A stretch of 64,000 bases of DNA, from positions 1-64,000 of the forward strand of contig MU119398.1 in NCBI GenBank assembly GCA_014904845.1, read 5' to 3'. Source of the stretch: Acephala macrosclerotiorum (lineage: Eukaryota; Ascomycota; Leotiomycetes; Helotiales; Mollisiaceae). Positions 13,826-25,546 of this stretch are shown here, one piece after another. The notes below the pieces were generated by a model. It worked only from the letters and a program-made list of their open reading frames with translations, made no database searches and was not told the origin of the DNA. A program made the position numbers and the translations under genes. Position 1 is the first letter of the stretch, and each line of letters begins with the position of its first letter.

Positions 13826-15741
13826 GGTGGCGAGTGTATTCCAGAAATATTGTGCAGTTTGGAGTCCGATATGATGAGGACTATAATTTCGTGATATTGT
13901 GATAGATGCCTGTTGTGCTGTTTTCTCATATGATGAGACGCACTGTCAATAGTTGTGAAGTAATGAAGTGCGATTTGATTCAAAAAGAGGAGGGTCTGGT
14001 CGCCTTTGGGTTATATCAGGTGAAATGGCAGATGGTAAACTTGCTCTTGGAGCCTTGGAGAGAAGCTAGGACGATGATGGCACACCGACGTCATGAGGGG
14101 AGCTGTACGCAGGAACCAAGACCTTCTGACAGGGTGACAGGGTTGGAGAACTTCGAAAGCCAGCATCCAGGTATGCTGATGAGTTCTTACATCACCTTGA
14201 CCAGCCTCATCTCGATGATGGGGAGGTGCCCGCATGAGGCCACCCTCCCCCCTCTCCACTCCAGACTTGGGGTTAGCTGATCGGGAGGCCCCATCGAGCA
14301 CGTTGTTCCCATGTGAGGTGGTGACATTGGTGAGAACAGTAGTGGAGGCAGTAGTGCGAAAGAGCTTGTGCAGGGAAAATATCAGGTTTCTCGAAGCGGT
14401 TGAAGAAGGTCTGCAGGCAAGCTTGTAGTCTCGTCACAGAATGATAGACACTGGTCCTTCCGAGCCGCCCTAAGGATGAGGTACGCAACCATTCATTGGT
14501 GCTCACTGCAGCCACACTTGTAGTCGAGTGTCAACAATGCAGTGTCGATCTGGTGTATCTCTGAAGTTGCTTGAGGAAGGTTGAGGCTTGACGTTGATGT
14601 TGATCCTTCTGTGAGGAATGACGCTAGACATAAAGTGCGCCAAGGCCCCTCCAGCCGCTGTGGCGACCTGTGGCTGGTGGCTCAGACGTACCTCCGTGAC
14701 CAACTTCTCTTCGCACTGTGTGAAACATGGCAGGGGACGGTAAATCCTTCCTTCCAAGGTATATCCACGCTAAAGACCCAGGAATCTGTTTTCTTTCTTA
14801 GCCCGGGGCATTTTGCTTCGTCTTGCTTCAACGTACCACAACATCCCAAAGTACGAAATATTACGATCCAATTACGACCACCACAGCTAACATTGACCTC
14901 TCATCCTGGACCTCCTCGATCCATCGCGTCAGCACCTGGACGAATGGCTGTTGTTTCCTTGTTTCTTCTGCAGTAGTTCGACTCTGTTGCGACATCAGAG
15001 CATCCAGACCAAGTGTGGCGGCGATAATGTCCTCTCCGCCTTCTTTCTGGCAGTTCGAAAGCCCCCCCCCAATTCTCCGAGTTACACGACCGCGAGAGGC
15101 TAGCGATATGACGCAAATATGTCTCTGAATAGACTCGAAACTTTGGATTCACATGGAAATCTTCTTTCCCATGCCTGCTTGCAGTGCAGCTCGTATGGGG
15201 AAGTCAACTCTTCCAGCACCGTTTATGTTGGAAGTAGGCTGTGCACAACGTTTCAATTGCCTTCAGTATTTTTAACATACGCTCTTCTACAACGACGGCA
15301 GATAGCTCTTGACTCTAGCCTAGCCGCACCGGGAATGCGTGGGACCTGCCTCAGCTGGAGCAGCGAGTGAGGCCTGTCGTCAAGTGTGGAGAACATCCAA
15401 GGCGGTCTCTAGCCACACCATCGTTTGTGCAAGGTGCACTCCAGGCTCTCATGCATCTTCCAGGTTTTCCAACCACTAATGTGTCATAAGCTACCCCTCC
15501 TTGATGTTCGCTTCCAGGCGGCAAAGTCACTCCACTGGTGCCGTCATTATTCCGTCCTGTGCTCAAGCTCTTGGATTCATCTCCTCACCTTGTATCAGAA
15601 AAAAGAGACCCCGCGTCAGATCACCAACCAAGTTTGTAAGCTTTCAAGCTGAACATCGATATCCTGGATATATCTATTGTAGCTTCGACATCTTTCTGGT
15701 TCGTCTTTGGTCTCAAGCGTGCCTACAACTACCTTTCCAAG
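13826..15741. promoter_or_regulatory. Shared divergent intergenic region of two LEA-like genes
   Basis: About 1.9 kb separates the two start codons, so both promoters and 5' UTRs must lie here. A run of nine C lies at 15062-15070. Several CCCCT/AGGGG words (for example near 14095, 14646, 14731 and 15493) resemble stress-response elements, but their number is close to chance. ORFs here are short and unremarkable. Confidence 0.45.
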
Positions 15742-18039
15742 ATGTCGACCCCGAAGACCCCCAAAACTCCGCTCGATGGCGGTGATAAAAACCTCCCAAT
15801 GCCAAAATCGGGATCTATCAAGAAGAAGTTGCCCAACGGCGATAGCCCGACGTCTATGAAGAAGAAGATCTCCAAGCCAACTCAAGATGTACCTCAAGAT
15901 CTTCCCGAATCGCCAGCGCAGGAGCAAACTCCAACACCGTTGAAAAAGAAGAAGAGGATTCCAAAGGATGTTGGCGATAAGGTTCCCAAGGAAGTGCAAG
16001 ACAAGGTGCCACAAACTCCTTCAGTCTCCGACGTGTCACAATTCCCAGACGAAGCCCCCCAGACTCCACAGACGCCAACTCCTCAGCGAAAGAAGATCAT
16101 GAAGAAGAAGCTACCACCACCGGCTGAACCTGAACTCCCACAAGATGTTCCAGAACCAGAGGTCGAGGCTCCCAAACCCGAGCCACCGAAGCAAGAGCTT
16201 CCCAAGAAAAACCAGCCAAACACGTCTGAGAAGGTCGAACCTCCGAAGAAGCCTCTTCTGAAGAAAAAGAAGAAGCCAGCTCCACCACCTGAGCCGGAGC
16301 CGGAACCCGAACCATTGGAGGAAGAGCTGGAGCCCGAACCAGAGCCAGAGCCAGTTCACGAAGAGACTGAAGAGGAGCCTGAGCACCAGGAGGAATCTGA
16401 GGAAGAGGAAGATCGTGATGATGGGAATGAGGAAGAACAAGACGAGGAAGATGATGAGGAGCATGATCACGATGAGGAGTCGGGTGAAGGCTACGAAGAG
16501 GGTGACTACGATGATGAGGAGGGCGAAGAAGAGGGAGTTCCCCTCGACAAAGTCCAAGACGCCGTCTCCAAAGCACCAAAGCAAGTCCAAGATGCTGCTT
16601 CGAAGGTCCCAAAACAGGTTCAAGATGCCACCTCCAAGGTACCAAAGCAAGCTCAAGACGCAGCTGGCGACCTCCCTGAACAAGGCAAGAAAGGAGTCGA
16701 CAAGGCGACCAAGACTGCCCAAGGCGCAACAGATGGCGCGCAGAAGAAGGTCAAAGACTCCACCAAGGGTGCAACCGACAAAGTTTCTGGAGCAACCGGT
16801 GGACTTCCAGGAACTGACAGTCTCCCTGGTACCGACTCTTTCCCAGGAACCGACACCCTCGATGGAGCCAAAGACTCTGCAACGGGTGCATTGGGTGGCG
16901 CACAGAAAAAAGCTGGCGGTCTTCTAGGTGGGGTTACAGACACTGTTAGCAAGCAAGCAAACAGTGTTCAGAAGACCACAAAGGATACTGCTGGCGGTGC
17001 GCAGAAGACTGTTGGAGATACTGCTTCCAAGGCTAAGGGCGTTCTCCCTGGTGTTGGAGGAGATGATTCTGGTGATGAGCTGGGAGGCGCGACCGACAAG
17101 GTTGGAGGTGTCACTGATACCGCTTCCAGCTTGGGCGACAAAGCTCAAGGGGCTGTTGGTGACACGACCAAGAAGGCGCAAGACACTGCTAGTGGTGCTA
17201 CGGATCAAGTTGGTGGCATCGCGGACAAGGCTCAGGGAGCAGTTGGAGATGCTGCAGGTAAAGCACAAGGTGCTGCTGGTGGTGCGACCAAGAAAGCTCA
17301 AGGCGCAATCGGAGATGTCTCCGACAAGGCTTCTGGTGCGACTGGTGGAGCTACTGATCCTGTTGGTGGCGTCACAGACAAGGCTCAAGGTGCCGTGGGA
17401 GATGCTACATCCAAAGCAAGAGAAGGCGTCAACGGCGTCAAAGACACAGTTTCCGGAGCAACTGGCGGACTGACCGGCAAAACTTCTGGACTCACGGATA
17501 CCGCTGGTGGCCTCGCTAGCAAGGGACAGGGTGCAGTTGGAGGTGTTACTGACAAGGCAGGCGAGACAGTCAATGGCATCAAGGACACAGCAGAAGGATC
17601 AATTGGTGGTGCCACAGATAAGCTGGGCGACGTCACAAAGCTCGCCGGAAACACTGTTGATGAATCTGGCAACATTGTTGACAAGTCTGGCAAGGTTCTT
17701 GGCAAAGCTCAAGGCGACCTTTCCTCCATGGCAGGCAAGACAGTCAATGATGCAGGAGAAATCGTGGACAAGAATGGCAAGGTTCTCGGTAAAGTCCGAC
17801 AGCAGCTTGATTATGCTCAAGACTCTCAAGACAACGCAGTTGCGGGTGGACTTGGAACGGTCTCTGAGACTGCGAACGGCACCCTCGCGAAGCTCAACTT
17901 GCCTGGTGTCGGGGAACTTGCAAACAAGCCAGGATCTGGAAGTCAAGGAGCAACTGGCGGGATCGAGATCACGGTCCATACTACGAGGGACGGAACCACT
18001 CTCACAATTAGAATTCCTGGGTTTGTCCAACAGGGTTAA
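15742..18039 (+). CDS. LEA-like protein with DUF3659-type motifs, 765 aa
   Basis: One uninterrupted ORF with a good start context (AAGATGTCG). The first ~190 residues are Lys/Pro-rich with repeated P-K-T-P and K-K-K blocks, followed by a strongly acidic Glu/Asp stretch (about 190-270). Residues about 270-630 are a long Ala/Gly/Lys/Asp/Thr repeat of the form D-K-A-Q-G-A-V-G-D, as in LEA group 3/4 proteins, expected to be disordered in water and to gain helix on drying. Two DUF3659-like motifs (V-D-x-S-G-N-I-V-D-K-S-G-K-V-L-G-K) follow at about 633-690. The protein ends in a short beta-prone segment rich in Thr, Ile and Arg. It shares the DUF3659 motif with the divergent neighbour, so the pair are probably distant paralogues. 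Function is inferred. Confidence 0.9.
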   Translation: MSTPKTPKTPLDGGDKNLPMPKSGSIKKKLPNGDSPTSMKKKISKPTQDVPQDLPESPAQEQTPTPLKKKKRIPKDVGDKVPKEVQDKVPQTPSVSDVSQFPDEAPQTPQTPTPQRKKIMKKKLPPPAEPELPQDVPEPEVEAPKPEPPKQELPKKNQPNTSEKVEPPKKPLLKKKKKPAPPPEPEPEPEPLEEELEPEPEPEPVHEETEEEPEHQEESEEEEDRDDGNEEEQDEEDDEEHDHDEESGEGYEEGDYDDEEGEEEGVPLDKVQDAVSKAPKQVQDAASKVPKQVQDATSKVPKQAQDAAGDLPEQGKKGVDKATKTAQGATDGAQKKVKDSTKGATDKVSGATGGLPGTDSLPGTDSFPGTDTLDGAKDSATGALGGAQKKAGGLLGGVTDTVSKQANSVQKTTKDTAGGAQKTVGDTASKAKGVLPGVGGDDSGDELGGATDKVGGVTDTASSLGDKAQGAVGDTTKKAQDTASGATDQVGGIADKAQGAVGDAAGKAQGAAGGATKKAQGAIGDVSDKASGATGGATDPVGGVTDKAQGAVGDATSKAREGVNGVKDTVSGATGGLTGKTSGLTDTAGGLASKGQGAVGGVTDKAGETVNGIKDTAEGSIGGATDKLGDVTKLAGNTVDESGNIVDKSGKVLGKAQGDLSSMAGKTVNDAGEIVDKNGKVLGKVRQQLDYAQDSQDNAVAGGLGTVSETANGTLAKLNLPGVGELANKPGSGSQGATGGIEITVHTTRDGTTLTIRIPGFVQQG

Positions 18040-18898
18040 AGCGTTTTGAGAGGGTGGATGTTTGATTTCATTTGTATCTTTGTAACGAGTTCACATTGTA
18101 TCGCTTAGCACTGTCTATCCATTTGTACCTAATTAATGCACGCAAAAGTCTTCCTCAAATCGTCCCATTCATCCACTCTGTGCTGTTGACTCCTGGACGG
18201 AGAAAGTTCTGCCTATCTTGGCTCCCTCAAAGCTCTCAAACTCCCACCTCTCTTCGGCCACCGCTTTCACATGCACCTCTCCCACCTCCAGCCTTTCTAT
18301 GACGTACCCACTGAAGCTCCTAGCGAGAAAATACCAGGTACCCACGCCCGTAAGACGCACATGCATCAAGTGATCAGCGCGGAAGGAGTATCAGCCACCT
18401 CCACCGACCCACTCTCTTCGCCACACCAACGCCCAGGCTCCTTTCCATCTTCCTTGTTCTGAAGATGTCACCGCCCAGGATTCTCCAACTCAAGATGTTG
18501 CCGCTGTAAGGCTGGCTCCCTGAAAACAGGTTCTTGGGATCAAGATCAAATGTGTCGGAGGCTGTCCCGTGGGTTGGGTAGCCTGGGCGAGAGCATGGGG
18601 GTAAAATAAAGTTTTGGACACGCAATGTACGCCATGTTCCCTGCTTTGATCTGAGATGTGGCGGACTCTGGATCGAGAGAGTGTCTGTGGCGTGAGTTTG
18701 GCCTTGATACATTGCCTGACTACAGCATTGATTTGAAGTGTGAGGCGTGTGAGGATTGTACATGTCATTGAAGTTATTCGGACCTTGCACAATTTCGATA
18801 TCGCAACCACATTCAGACAGAACCAAAAGACCCCGATACACCTTTTTGCATGGTATTTTCACCTGCAGATTTAAAGATACAAAGAAGGGTCGCCTAAG
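18040..18898. other. Intergenic
   Basis: 3' UTR of the LEA-like gene and promoter of the hydrolase gene. Short overlapping ORFs on both strands show no recognisable content. Confidence 0.4.
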
Positions 18899-21168
18899 AT
18901 GGCAATCAAAACCCTGCTCCTAACCTTCATCCACGGATTCAAAGGCGATGAGGAGACATTCTATCAATTCGACGAAGTCCGTACTTACCCCTCCTCCCCT
19001 ACCATCATTTCACTAACACATCACAGGATCTGAAAGCCGCCATCTCCAGCAGCAACCCAGACATCAATGTCGAAACTAGAGTGTATCCAAAGTACGAGAC
19101 TCGCGGTGATCTCGCCCTGAGTGTCGAGACCTTCAAAGAATGGCTCCAAACCCAAACCATCGAGTTAGAAAAACAGAATGGAAATCTATCCGCAATTCAG
19201 GAGCCCTCTGTATCAGTCATATTGGTCTCCCATTCCATGGGTGGGTTCGTCGCAGCAGACACCCTCTTCTCTGTGCTCGACAATCGACCAGTTTCCCAGG
19301 ATCCGAAAATCAAGCTCATGTTTCCTCTCATCCAAGGAGTGCTCACTTTTGATACTCCGTATAATGGATTGAGTAGAAGCATGTTCGCTTATGGTGCTTT
19401 TAGCCAGTATCAGAACATCTCGAGTGCTTGGAATCTCTTTAGTACAGGAACGAGCTTCCTCACGTCCGCCGGAGCGAGACAAGCTGGGACGCAAATCGCT
19501 TCCAACCAGGCCTCGACAGCCGCAAGGAACCAACTCGCAGCCCAAGGTGCCGCGTCCAACAACTCTTGGATGAGATGGAGTGCCCTAGCTGCTCGAACAG
19601 GAACCTATGGAGCGATCATGGCTGGTGGTGTGGCGGCATACATCCACCGGGACGCAATACTCGAATCCCTGCGCGGAATCAACAGAGAGAATATCTCGTC
19701 CAACCTCTCGAAGATCAGCTACGCGAACACGAAGGAGGCAGTCACCTCGATCAATTACGCCGAATCCATCTCTCAAGGCCTAACTTACGTTTCTCGAGAA
19801 AGCATTGGGGAAGGCTTCGCGTGGATGGCGGGCCATCTGAAGTTTGTAGGAGCATTGATGAAGACCACCCAACTAACGACTCGACTGGAGCGCCTGAGCG
19901 AGATCGAAGGGGTGGGGATAAAATGTCTCTACACATCCATGGGCGAAAACGGAGTCTGGACAGGAGGTTACTTCGTCCCCAAACGGACATTCTGCGCTAT
20001 CCCCTCTCCAACCTCAACAAAAGACGAAAAAGCGAAAGCCAAAGCAGAGAAGATGAGGGCGCTATTTGTTGAATGTCCGGACACGAAAGCTGCGAATGAG
20101 ATTGTAGCACATTGTGAGATGTTTAAGAAAGAGAAGAATGATAATTACGAAAATATGTTGAAGTTATCAAAGGAGTTGATAGGAGAGTGGTTGAGGGTTG
20201 ATCCGAGGAGGGTGAAGGATGAGTGGAAACCTACGCATCATCAACTCCAGCGTACGATGTCGGAAAGTAAAGTTTGGGATGATGATGGGAAGGTTCTTAA
20301 GCCACCAGGAGGCGATAGTGATGAGGGACAATTGGAAGCGGTGTTGAAGAGTGATGAGATGCCGCAGGGTGAGGATGGAGGGTTTGATGAGGAGGAGTTG
20401 AAGAGTGCGGCTAGTGTGCCGTTGCCAGTTGATGAGGACATGATCGGGGAGGGTGTTCTTGGAAACAAGATTGAGGAAGCTGTTGCTGCTGTTAAGAGTG
20501 CTGAGGATCGGAAGCCTGCTGCTGCGGAGGAAGGTGGTGGTAAAGACACTAAAGAGGGACGATCTGAGGAGAGACATGTTGATCAGAAGCCTGTTGTTGA
20601 GGAGGAAAGCGAGACACCTGCTGGAGAGAAGGAATCCGATCAAGAGAAACCTCCCTTGGTTGATTACAAGAAACCGCTGAAGGTGGAGGATCTGGAGGAC
20701 AAGGACTATAAGCCGTTAGTCGAAGAGATGGCCAAGGCGTCTTTGGGGAATTCGAAGAGACCGCAACTGGAAACGAAGCAAGAGCCCGAGCCCGAGCAGC
20801 AGACAGAAACCCTGACCAAAGAGGAACCCAAGGAGCAGCCTAAGGAGGTAGACTCAGCACCAAAGAGTACTTGGATGGGCATGATTCCAGGCATGTTATC
20901 GTCAACTGCCAAAAAGCTAGAATCAGAGAAGGCACAGCAGCAAGAGAAGGACGAGACTGCCACTGAGCCATCTGCTGCAGACGACGCAGCTTCGAAGAAG
21001 ACCTGGACAGGTATGATCCCGAGCGTCCCAATGCCCAGCGTACCCTCGTGGTCTGCGGAGCAAAAGGCTACCCCGAAGCAGGAAGTCGACACGAAGTCAG
21101 AGGGAAAGGAAACTACGACTGAAAAACCTGCCGCAGAGCCTCGCAAGAAGTGGTTCGGAGTTGTTTGA
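18899..21168 (+). CDS. DUF676-type alpha/beta hydrolase with a long acidic tail, 739 aa
   Basis: Exon 1 is 18899-18976 and exon 2 is 19027-21168. The 50-bp intron uses the weak donor GTCCGT, the only GT that keeps frame with the HGF-containing exon. His12-Gly13-Phe14 is the oxyanion HGF motif. Ser96 lies in S-H-S-M-G-G, the nucleophile elbow of lipase/serine esterase (DUF676) proteins; D-T-P-Y-N-G-L follows as in the family. A Gly/Ala-rich possible membrane segment lies near residue 200, and a conserved-looking G-Y-F-V-P-K motif near 338. From about 410 on the chain is acidic and low in complexity. It carries two W-x-G-M-I-P motifs (about 640 and 684) and ends in W-F-G-V-V, possibly short peptide docking motifs (inference). 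Substrate unknown. Confidence 0.88.
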
Positions 21169-21392
21169 TTTGTTCAGCAATATCACATTCGTTTCACTGT
21201 ATGATTTTAGACGGCGGATTTGGAATTGGTCACGGTTTATGAATATCAAATTGCAATTAGATAGCAAGCATCAATACCTATTCTACCTCTTTCAACTCGA
21301 ACGTCTCACTACTCTCTCGCCAGTATCAAAAAAATCAAAATGGTATCATCCAGTCTACAAGATTGAGAAGGGTCGTTACAACATGCATAGAA

Positions 21393-21748
21393 TCAACGAC
21401 TCAACAGCCCTTTGTCAGCAATCTTGCCTGCTTCTTCCCCCAATCCTCCTTTTCCAAACTGATTTCCAACGGCGTCGCCAACTGAGCGCTGGATGCTATC
21501 GATGTCCTTATTTCCTGAGACTTCGCCTTGACGCAGGGTATCTGTTGAAGTTCGAGTCAGCAACTATCATTTCCATGGAACCAGAAGCTGGAAAGAATAG
21601 AGTAGAACATACCCTTCACACCATAGGAGGTGCGGTTCTCGCCAAACCACTTCAAGTAGGTATTTTCGATCCATCGCATCGTAGACTCGTAGTATGTGTT
21701 TCGCTTCTCCGCGTCGGGCTTCATTTGGTTGAGTTGAGAGGCGTCCAT
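21393..21748 (-). CDS. Small conserved-looking fungal protein, 94 aa, two exons
   Basis: Exon 1 is 21748-21613 and exon 2 is 21541-21393. The 71-bp intron has donor GTATGT and acceptor AACAG and splits a GAT codon. Start M-D-A-S-Q is preferred over an upstream ATG at 21847, whose extension looks non-coding. The protein is hydrophilic, with W-I-E-N-T-Y-L-K-W-F-G-E-N in the middle and a C-terminal half with D-I-D-S-I-Q-R-S-V-G-D-A-V-G and a Gly-rich end. No enzymatic motif seen. It is convergent with the hydrolase gene (224 bp between stop codons). I believe this is a small fungal family of unknown role, but cannot name it. Confidence 0.7.
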
Positions 21749-23070
21749 CTTGCTTGTGTCTTTTCTTGCCGTGCCAAAGTAACTTTCGTATGCTTGTCTT
21801 TGAAGTTGTTGATACCGAAAAGTATGTACTAAGCTGAGTGCGTTCAAGTGTTGAAAATCGTGAGATATTCAGGGTCCAGTTCACGAAGCGAGAAATTATA
21901 GGGGTGGCTGAACGGTAGAATCATCCGTATACATACTGTACGCTACCACTTCCACACCACTTCTCTCCCAAGAATCGCAACCTGCTTCCCATCTCGCGCT
22001 GCTTTATCACGCTCATCCATCTGATTCAGAGCTTCAAAAGTTTCTTGCATGTTATGACGTACCAGCCCCAGGATCCAACATTGATGCGCATAGGGCGGGA
22101 TGGGGCAAGTGCATCAGCCAAAACTCACCAGCCACATCATCCTCCCCCACCAGTCACAAGCGAAGGGAAAGGAAAGTTGGCAGGTAGTGGCTTGTTTGAA
22201 AGACTGTGGCATTTTAAAATGAGAAAGATCCTTGACTTGAGTGCCCGGCTTCGACGAAGCGTGGAGGCGTCATGCGAGGTCTGGGATATCCGGATCGAGC
22301 GATGAATAGGAGAGTTGTGCTGAGCCACAGATCCAGCCAGAAGTTTGGTAGAGCTTCGGATCGGTCGATCAAACCTGGCTTGTTTACGGGGCAATAGTGT
22401 TTACCGGGAACCACGTTTACGGAAGTCGTAAACCGAAGTTACCAGCATCCAGGTCACGGGAATCTGAGTACAACGCACCTTCCTTCCTGGCGGTTGGCGA
22501 TTCACAGGTGTGACTGCCGGTGAGAATAGCTGAGAGTATTGAAAGAAATGGTTTTGATAAGTTGTAAAGAAGTTAGGAATTGCTCAGAGTCAATTCCAAG
22601 AAGTGAGGTGGTAGGGCGCACGCCATCAAAATTCTGTATGGCAGCCATTTCCATGCAATGCTATCCATGGTAAGTTGCCAAAGACAGCCGAAGGAAAGCA
22701 TCCAACAAGCACCCTTCTAGTGTTGAAAAAGAAAAAGTATCTTTTCGTTCACGATGATTTTCGTGTTCCTCTCGGCCCTGTGAAGCGTCGCATCTGAACC
22801 TCGAAACAGTGTGCGATGGACCCGAATATGTTCAAATATCAGAGACCGAGACAAAAGCCTGGAAGACCTACCGGACTGGCATATTTTATGTCTTAGACGG
22901 GATACTTCGATATTGTGTGCGAATGGAAGTTTCAATTTATCAGTAGTGACCATCAAGTGAAGTCCCCGTGGCCGTACGCCGCCATATTGCTTCGGTCCTC
23001 ATTTCGCCGGCAATGCCCTCAACACCAACACCAATCCAAACCCAATTCCAAATCCAAACAGCAACAGAAA
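21749..23070. other. Intergenic
   Basis: No gene I can support. Contains the promoter of the small minus-strand gene and the 3' flank of the next gene. ORFs of up to about 86 codons overlap on both strands without recognisable motifs. Confidence 0.4.
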
Positions 23071-23916
23071 TCACAAAATACAATCTCCCTTCATCATCCT
23101 AATCTCCTTCCTACTCAGCTCCACCTCCATGATCCTCTTATCCAACCCCACTTTCCCCTCCAATCCATCATCATTCATATCAAAATACAATGCCCACTCC
23201 CCAGGATTCTCCTCCACCACCGTGAAGCCCTCCCAACCATCAAAGTTCAATCTGCGATCAATAGGCGTGACGTTCCAAGGACCAACGTGCTGTCCGATTG
23301 TATCCTTCTTGAGACCATACTTGATTTCGAAGGTGTCTTTGTCGACGTATATCCAGTTTAATTGCGGAGGATCGTCCATGATGGTTGAAACATAGCCTTC
23401 GCCGCGGCGTTTGTGCCACGTAGATTCAGGGTAGGGGAAGAAGTACCCTGCTAGTTGATGACCTGTGATAGTAATATTGGCTTTGGTGTCTAGGTGTGGA
23501 GGAAAGGTACCTTCATAGCGAACGTGGAAGAATGCCAGCATCGTTGGACTAAAGAAAGAGGGAAGAAAAGACTTGAGAACTAACCTTGATCTCGAGGGTT
23601 GTCTTTTCCATCCTCTGGCATAAACTTCGACTTAGGGTTGACAACGGTGCAGTACAGCTGTTGAAGTGTTTGGTTAGCTACCCCCATGGTCATGCGAGAA
23701 TCACCACCAGAAGCTCACCTTGTTGTTTCGCAAGACGACAGTACCACCATGTATCTCTCGAGCTTTGCGTGATGGATCATTGCAAGTAACCAGCAGATTC
23801 GCTTTGCGACTTCTGTGTTTCTCTCGCGAGTTCTGCTTCTGTCCTTGTTCCACAGCCTGCGTGGTGCCAATGATCGCGGGACACGCTGCGATGGAAGTGA
23901 TTATTCCCAAAGGCAT
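23071..23916 (-). CDS. Conserved fungal protein of unknown function, 236 aa, three exons
   Basis: Exons on the minus strand: 23916-23719, 23657-23585 and 23510-23071. Introns of 61 bp (GTGAGC) and 74 bp (GTTAGT..GAAG). The second acceptor, just before GTACC, is the one that keeps frame and gives D-Q-G-T-F-P-P. The N-terminus (M-P-L-G-I-I-T-S-I-A-A) is a weak hydrophobic segment that may be a signal or anchor. Then come a basic stretch, C-T-V-V-N-P-K-S-K-F-M-P, a G-Y-F-F-P-Y-P-E-S-T-W region, I-M-D-D-P-P-Q-L-N-W, and a C-terminal D-x-N-D-D-G-L-x-G-K. This recalls a widespread fungal hypothetical protein family. No catalytic site is evident. Confidence 0.8.
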
Positions 23917-25088
23917 GATGAAGATGTGTACTGAAACTCAATCAAGAGCTGGAGTAGTATCAATAGAGCGGTTGCAAACTCCTTCTCGGGATAGTTCTTC
24001 AGGCAAGGCTGTTCAGATGCAGTAGTGTTTCTCCGCCTTGTAGTGAAGCTTTCGAGGGCTCCCCAGAAGTTTCGACATGACATCACATCTCATGAGCTGT
24101 CAGCTCAAAATTAGGGGTCAAGTCCCCTAAGCAGAGTGCCTGCATCAGATGCAACACTGCAACGTCAACCTACCGTTGCAGCAGTGATGTTCCACCTCCA
24201 TAGAGCATGGTTTGCTCTCAGGCAGTAGTGCAAAGACTCTGGGCAAAATTCTCATTGCTCAGATCTCGATCCAAAACACCACCATCCCAATTTCTATCTT
24301 AGCATCGCGAGATCATTAAATGTGGTTCCTTTAGCAAGGAGCAGGAGGATCCCAATTGCTTGCGAAGCCCTCCGTCTAGACCACTGTGGGCACTAGCTGT
24401 GGGACACTATCCCTTGTCAAGTTAATCTGGGGCAAGTCGGAAAGTCAGAAACTCAGACAAAACCTTGTTGATCGTATCCACTAAGTGCGGGACCGAAAAC
24501 TGGGCGAAATGCCATTAGGGAAGCCGCTAAGAATGACACTTTGGCATCATGGCAGAAGATACTGCCCGAAAGAGAAAGATGCACGGACACCCACGTGCGT
24601 GGCCAATGGAGGAGAAGCAAGACAAAGGGTCGCATGAAAGCACATATGAAGCGCGAGCTACGGGCACTGAGTGGTCCGGAGGAAGGCTGGGAGAGAGGGA
24701 TGACATCAACTTGCAGGGAAGCATGATCGGACAATTGTGATCGAATGAGAGTTCCCCAGATCATCAAAGGAGGTTGTGAGACCCTGGAGGCTGTGAATTC
24801 TTGTTTTTGAGCCCAGTTTGAGGTTCTCCAGAGTTCAGAAAGCAGGTTAATGGGCCTTTCATGGCGTAAAGGGCCCACTGAATCAGCGTCATAGCCCTGA
24901 TGCGAAAGTTGTAGGCCTTCATAAGTAGCGAGACTTCAGTTTACGCTCCAGACCCATATCCATTGTTCATACCATTTCATCAACTGATTGCCTTGCTGCC
25001 ATCAAAGACTTCACATTTGAAAATTGATTCATTCCCACCCACTCCACCAGATTCTCGAGCTTCATCTCCCAAACCAACATCACACATC
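23917..25088. other. Intergenic
   Basis: Divergent promoter space between the 23.1-23.9 kb gene and the 25.1 kb gene. A 63-codon ORF starts at 24549 but has no features to support it. Nothing else seen. Confidence 0.4.
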
Positions 25089-25540
25089 ATGTCTGACCAG
25101 TAAGTTGATTTCGCGGTTCGCAATGAACAAAGCATTATACTGATCACATTTACAGAGAGAAGCTACAAACTCTCCAGGAGGATGAGCAAGAATACGAATA
25201 CGCATCCGACTCAGATGAGGGACAACAAGTAGCTCCCGTCGCTCAACCACAACCCAAACAAGGTCAACGAACGATGCAGCGCGCCCGCCAACAACGGCAA
25301 CAACAACCACAACAACAACAATTTTTACCACAAGAGCAACAAGTCGTACCTATGGAGCAACGCATGACTGGCAACATGGGCGGCCGCACAGGCGCAATCC
25401 GCGAATCGCGAATCAAGGACCGTCCAGTACCGAAAGAACAAAGAGACAGCAGTTTGAAGATCAAGATCGAGCTGGATCTAGAAGTCGAGGTAGATCTCTA
25501 CGCGAGAGTGAAGGGAGATGTTACCATTGGGCTGATGTAA
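25089..25540 (+). CDS. Gln-rich small protein with conserved LDL/VKGDVTI tail, 131 aa
   Basis: Exon 1 is only 11 nt (25089-25099, ATG TCT GAC CA), followed by a GTAAGT intron and exon 2 at 25156-25540. The frame runs through acidic residues, a Gln-rich stretch (about 40-70), an Arg-containing linker, and ends in I-E-L-D-L-E-V-E-V-D-L-Y-A-R-V-K-G-D-V-T-I-G-L-M. A related tail ends the gene at 27608-28363, so it is a shared C-terminal module, probably amphipathic beta structure (inference). Six bases after the stop codon there is a second copy of the last 17 codons (25547-25597) behind an AG. The region 25490-25546 begins with GTAGAT and ends with GTAG, so splicing would replace the last 16 residues by a near-identical set ending in Leu. 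Confidence 0.75.
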
Positions 25541-25546
25541 ACGTAG
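25490..25546 (+). other. Potential retained intron that encodes the C-terminal tail
   Basis: Bounded by GTAGAT at 25490 and ACGTAG ending at 25546, 57 bp, with a CTGAT branch-like site about 14 bases before the acceptor. When retained it encodes the last 16 residues and the stop of the 131-aa protein. When removed, the reading passes in frame into the duplicate at 25547. Seen in sequence; splicing is not proven. Confidence 0.5.

Noticed and set aside
16097..16729. Two ~200-codon minus-strand ORFs opposite the LEA-like gene
   Set aside because: Low-complexity shadows of the Glu/Lys/Pro-rich coding strand.
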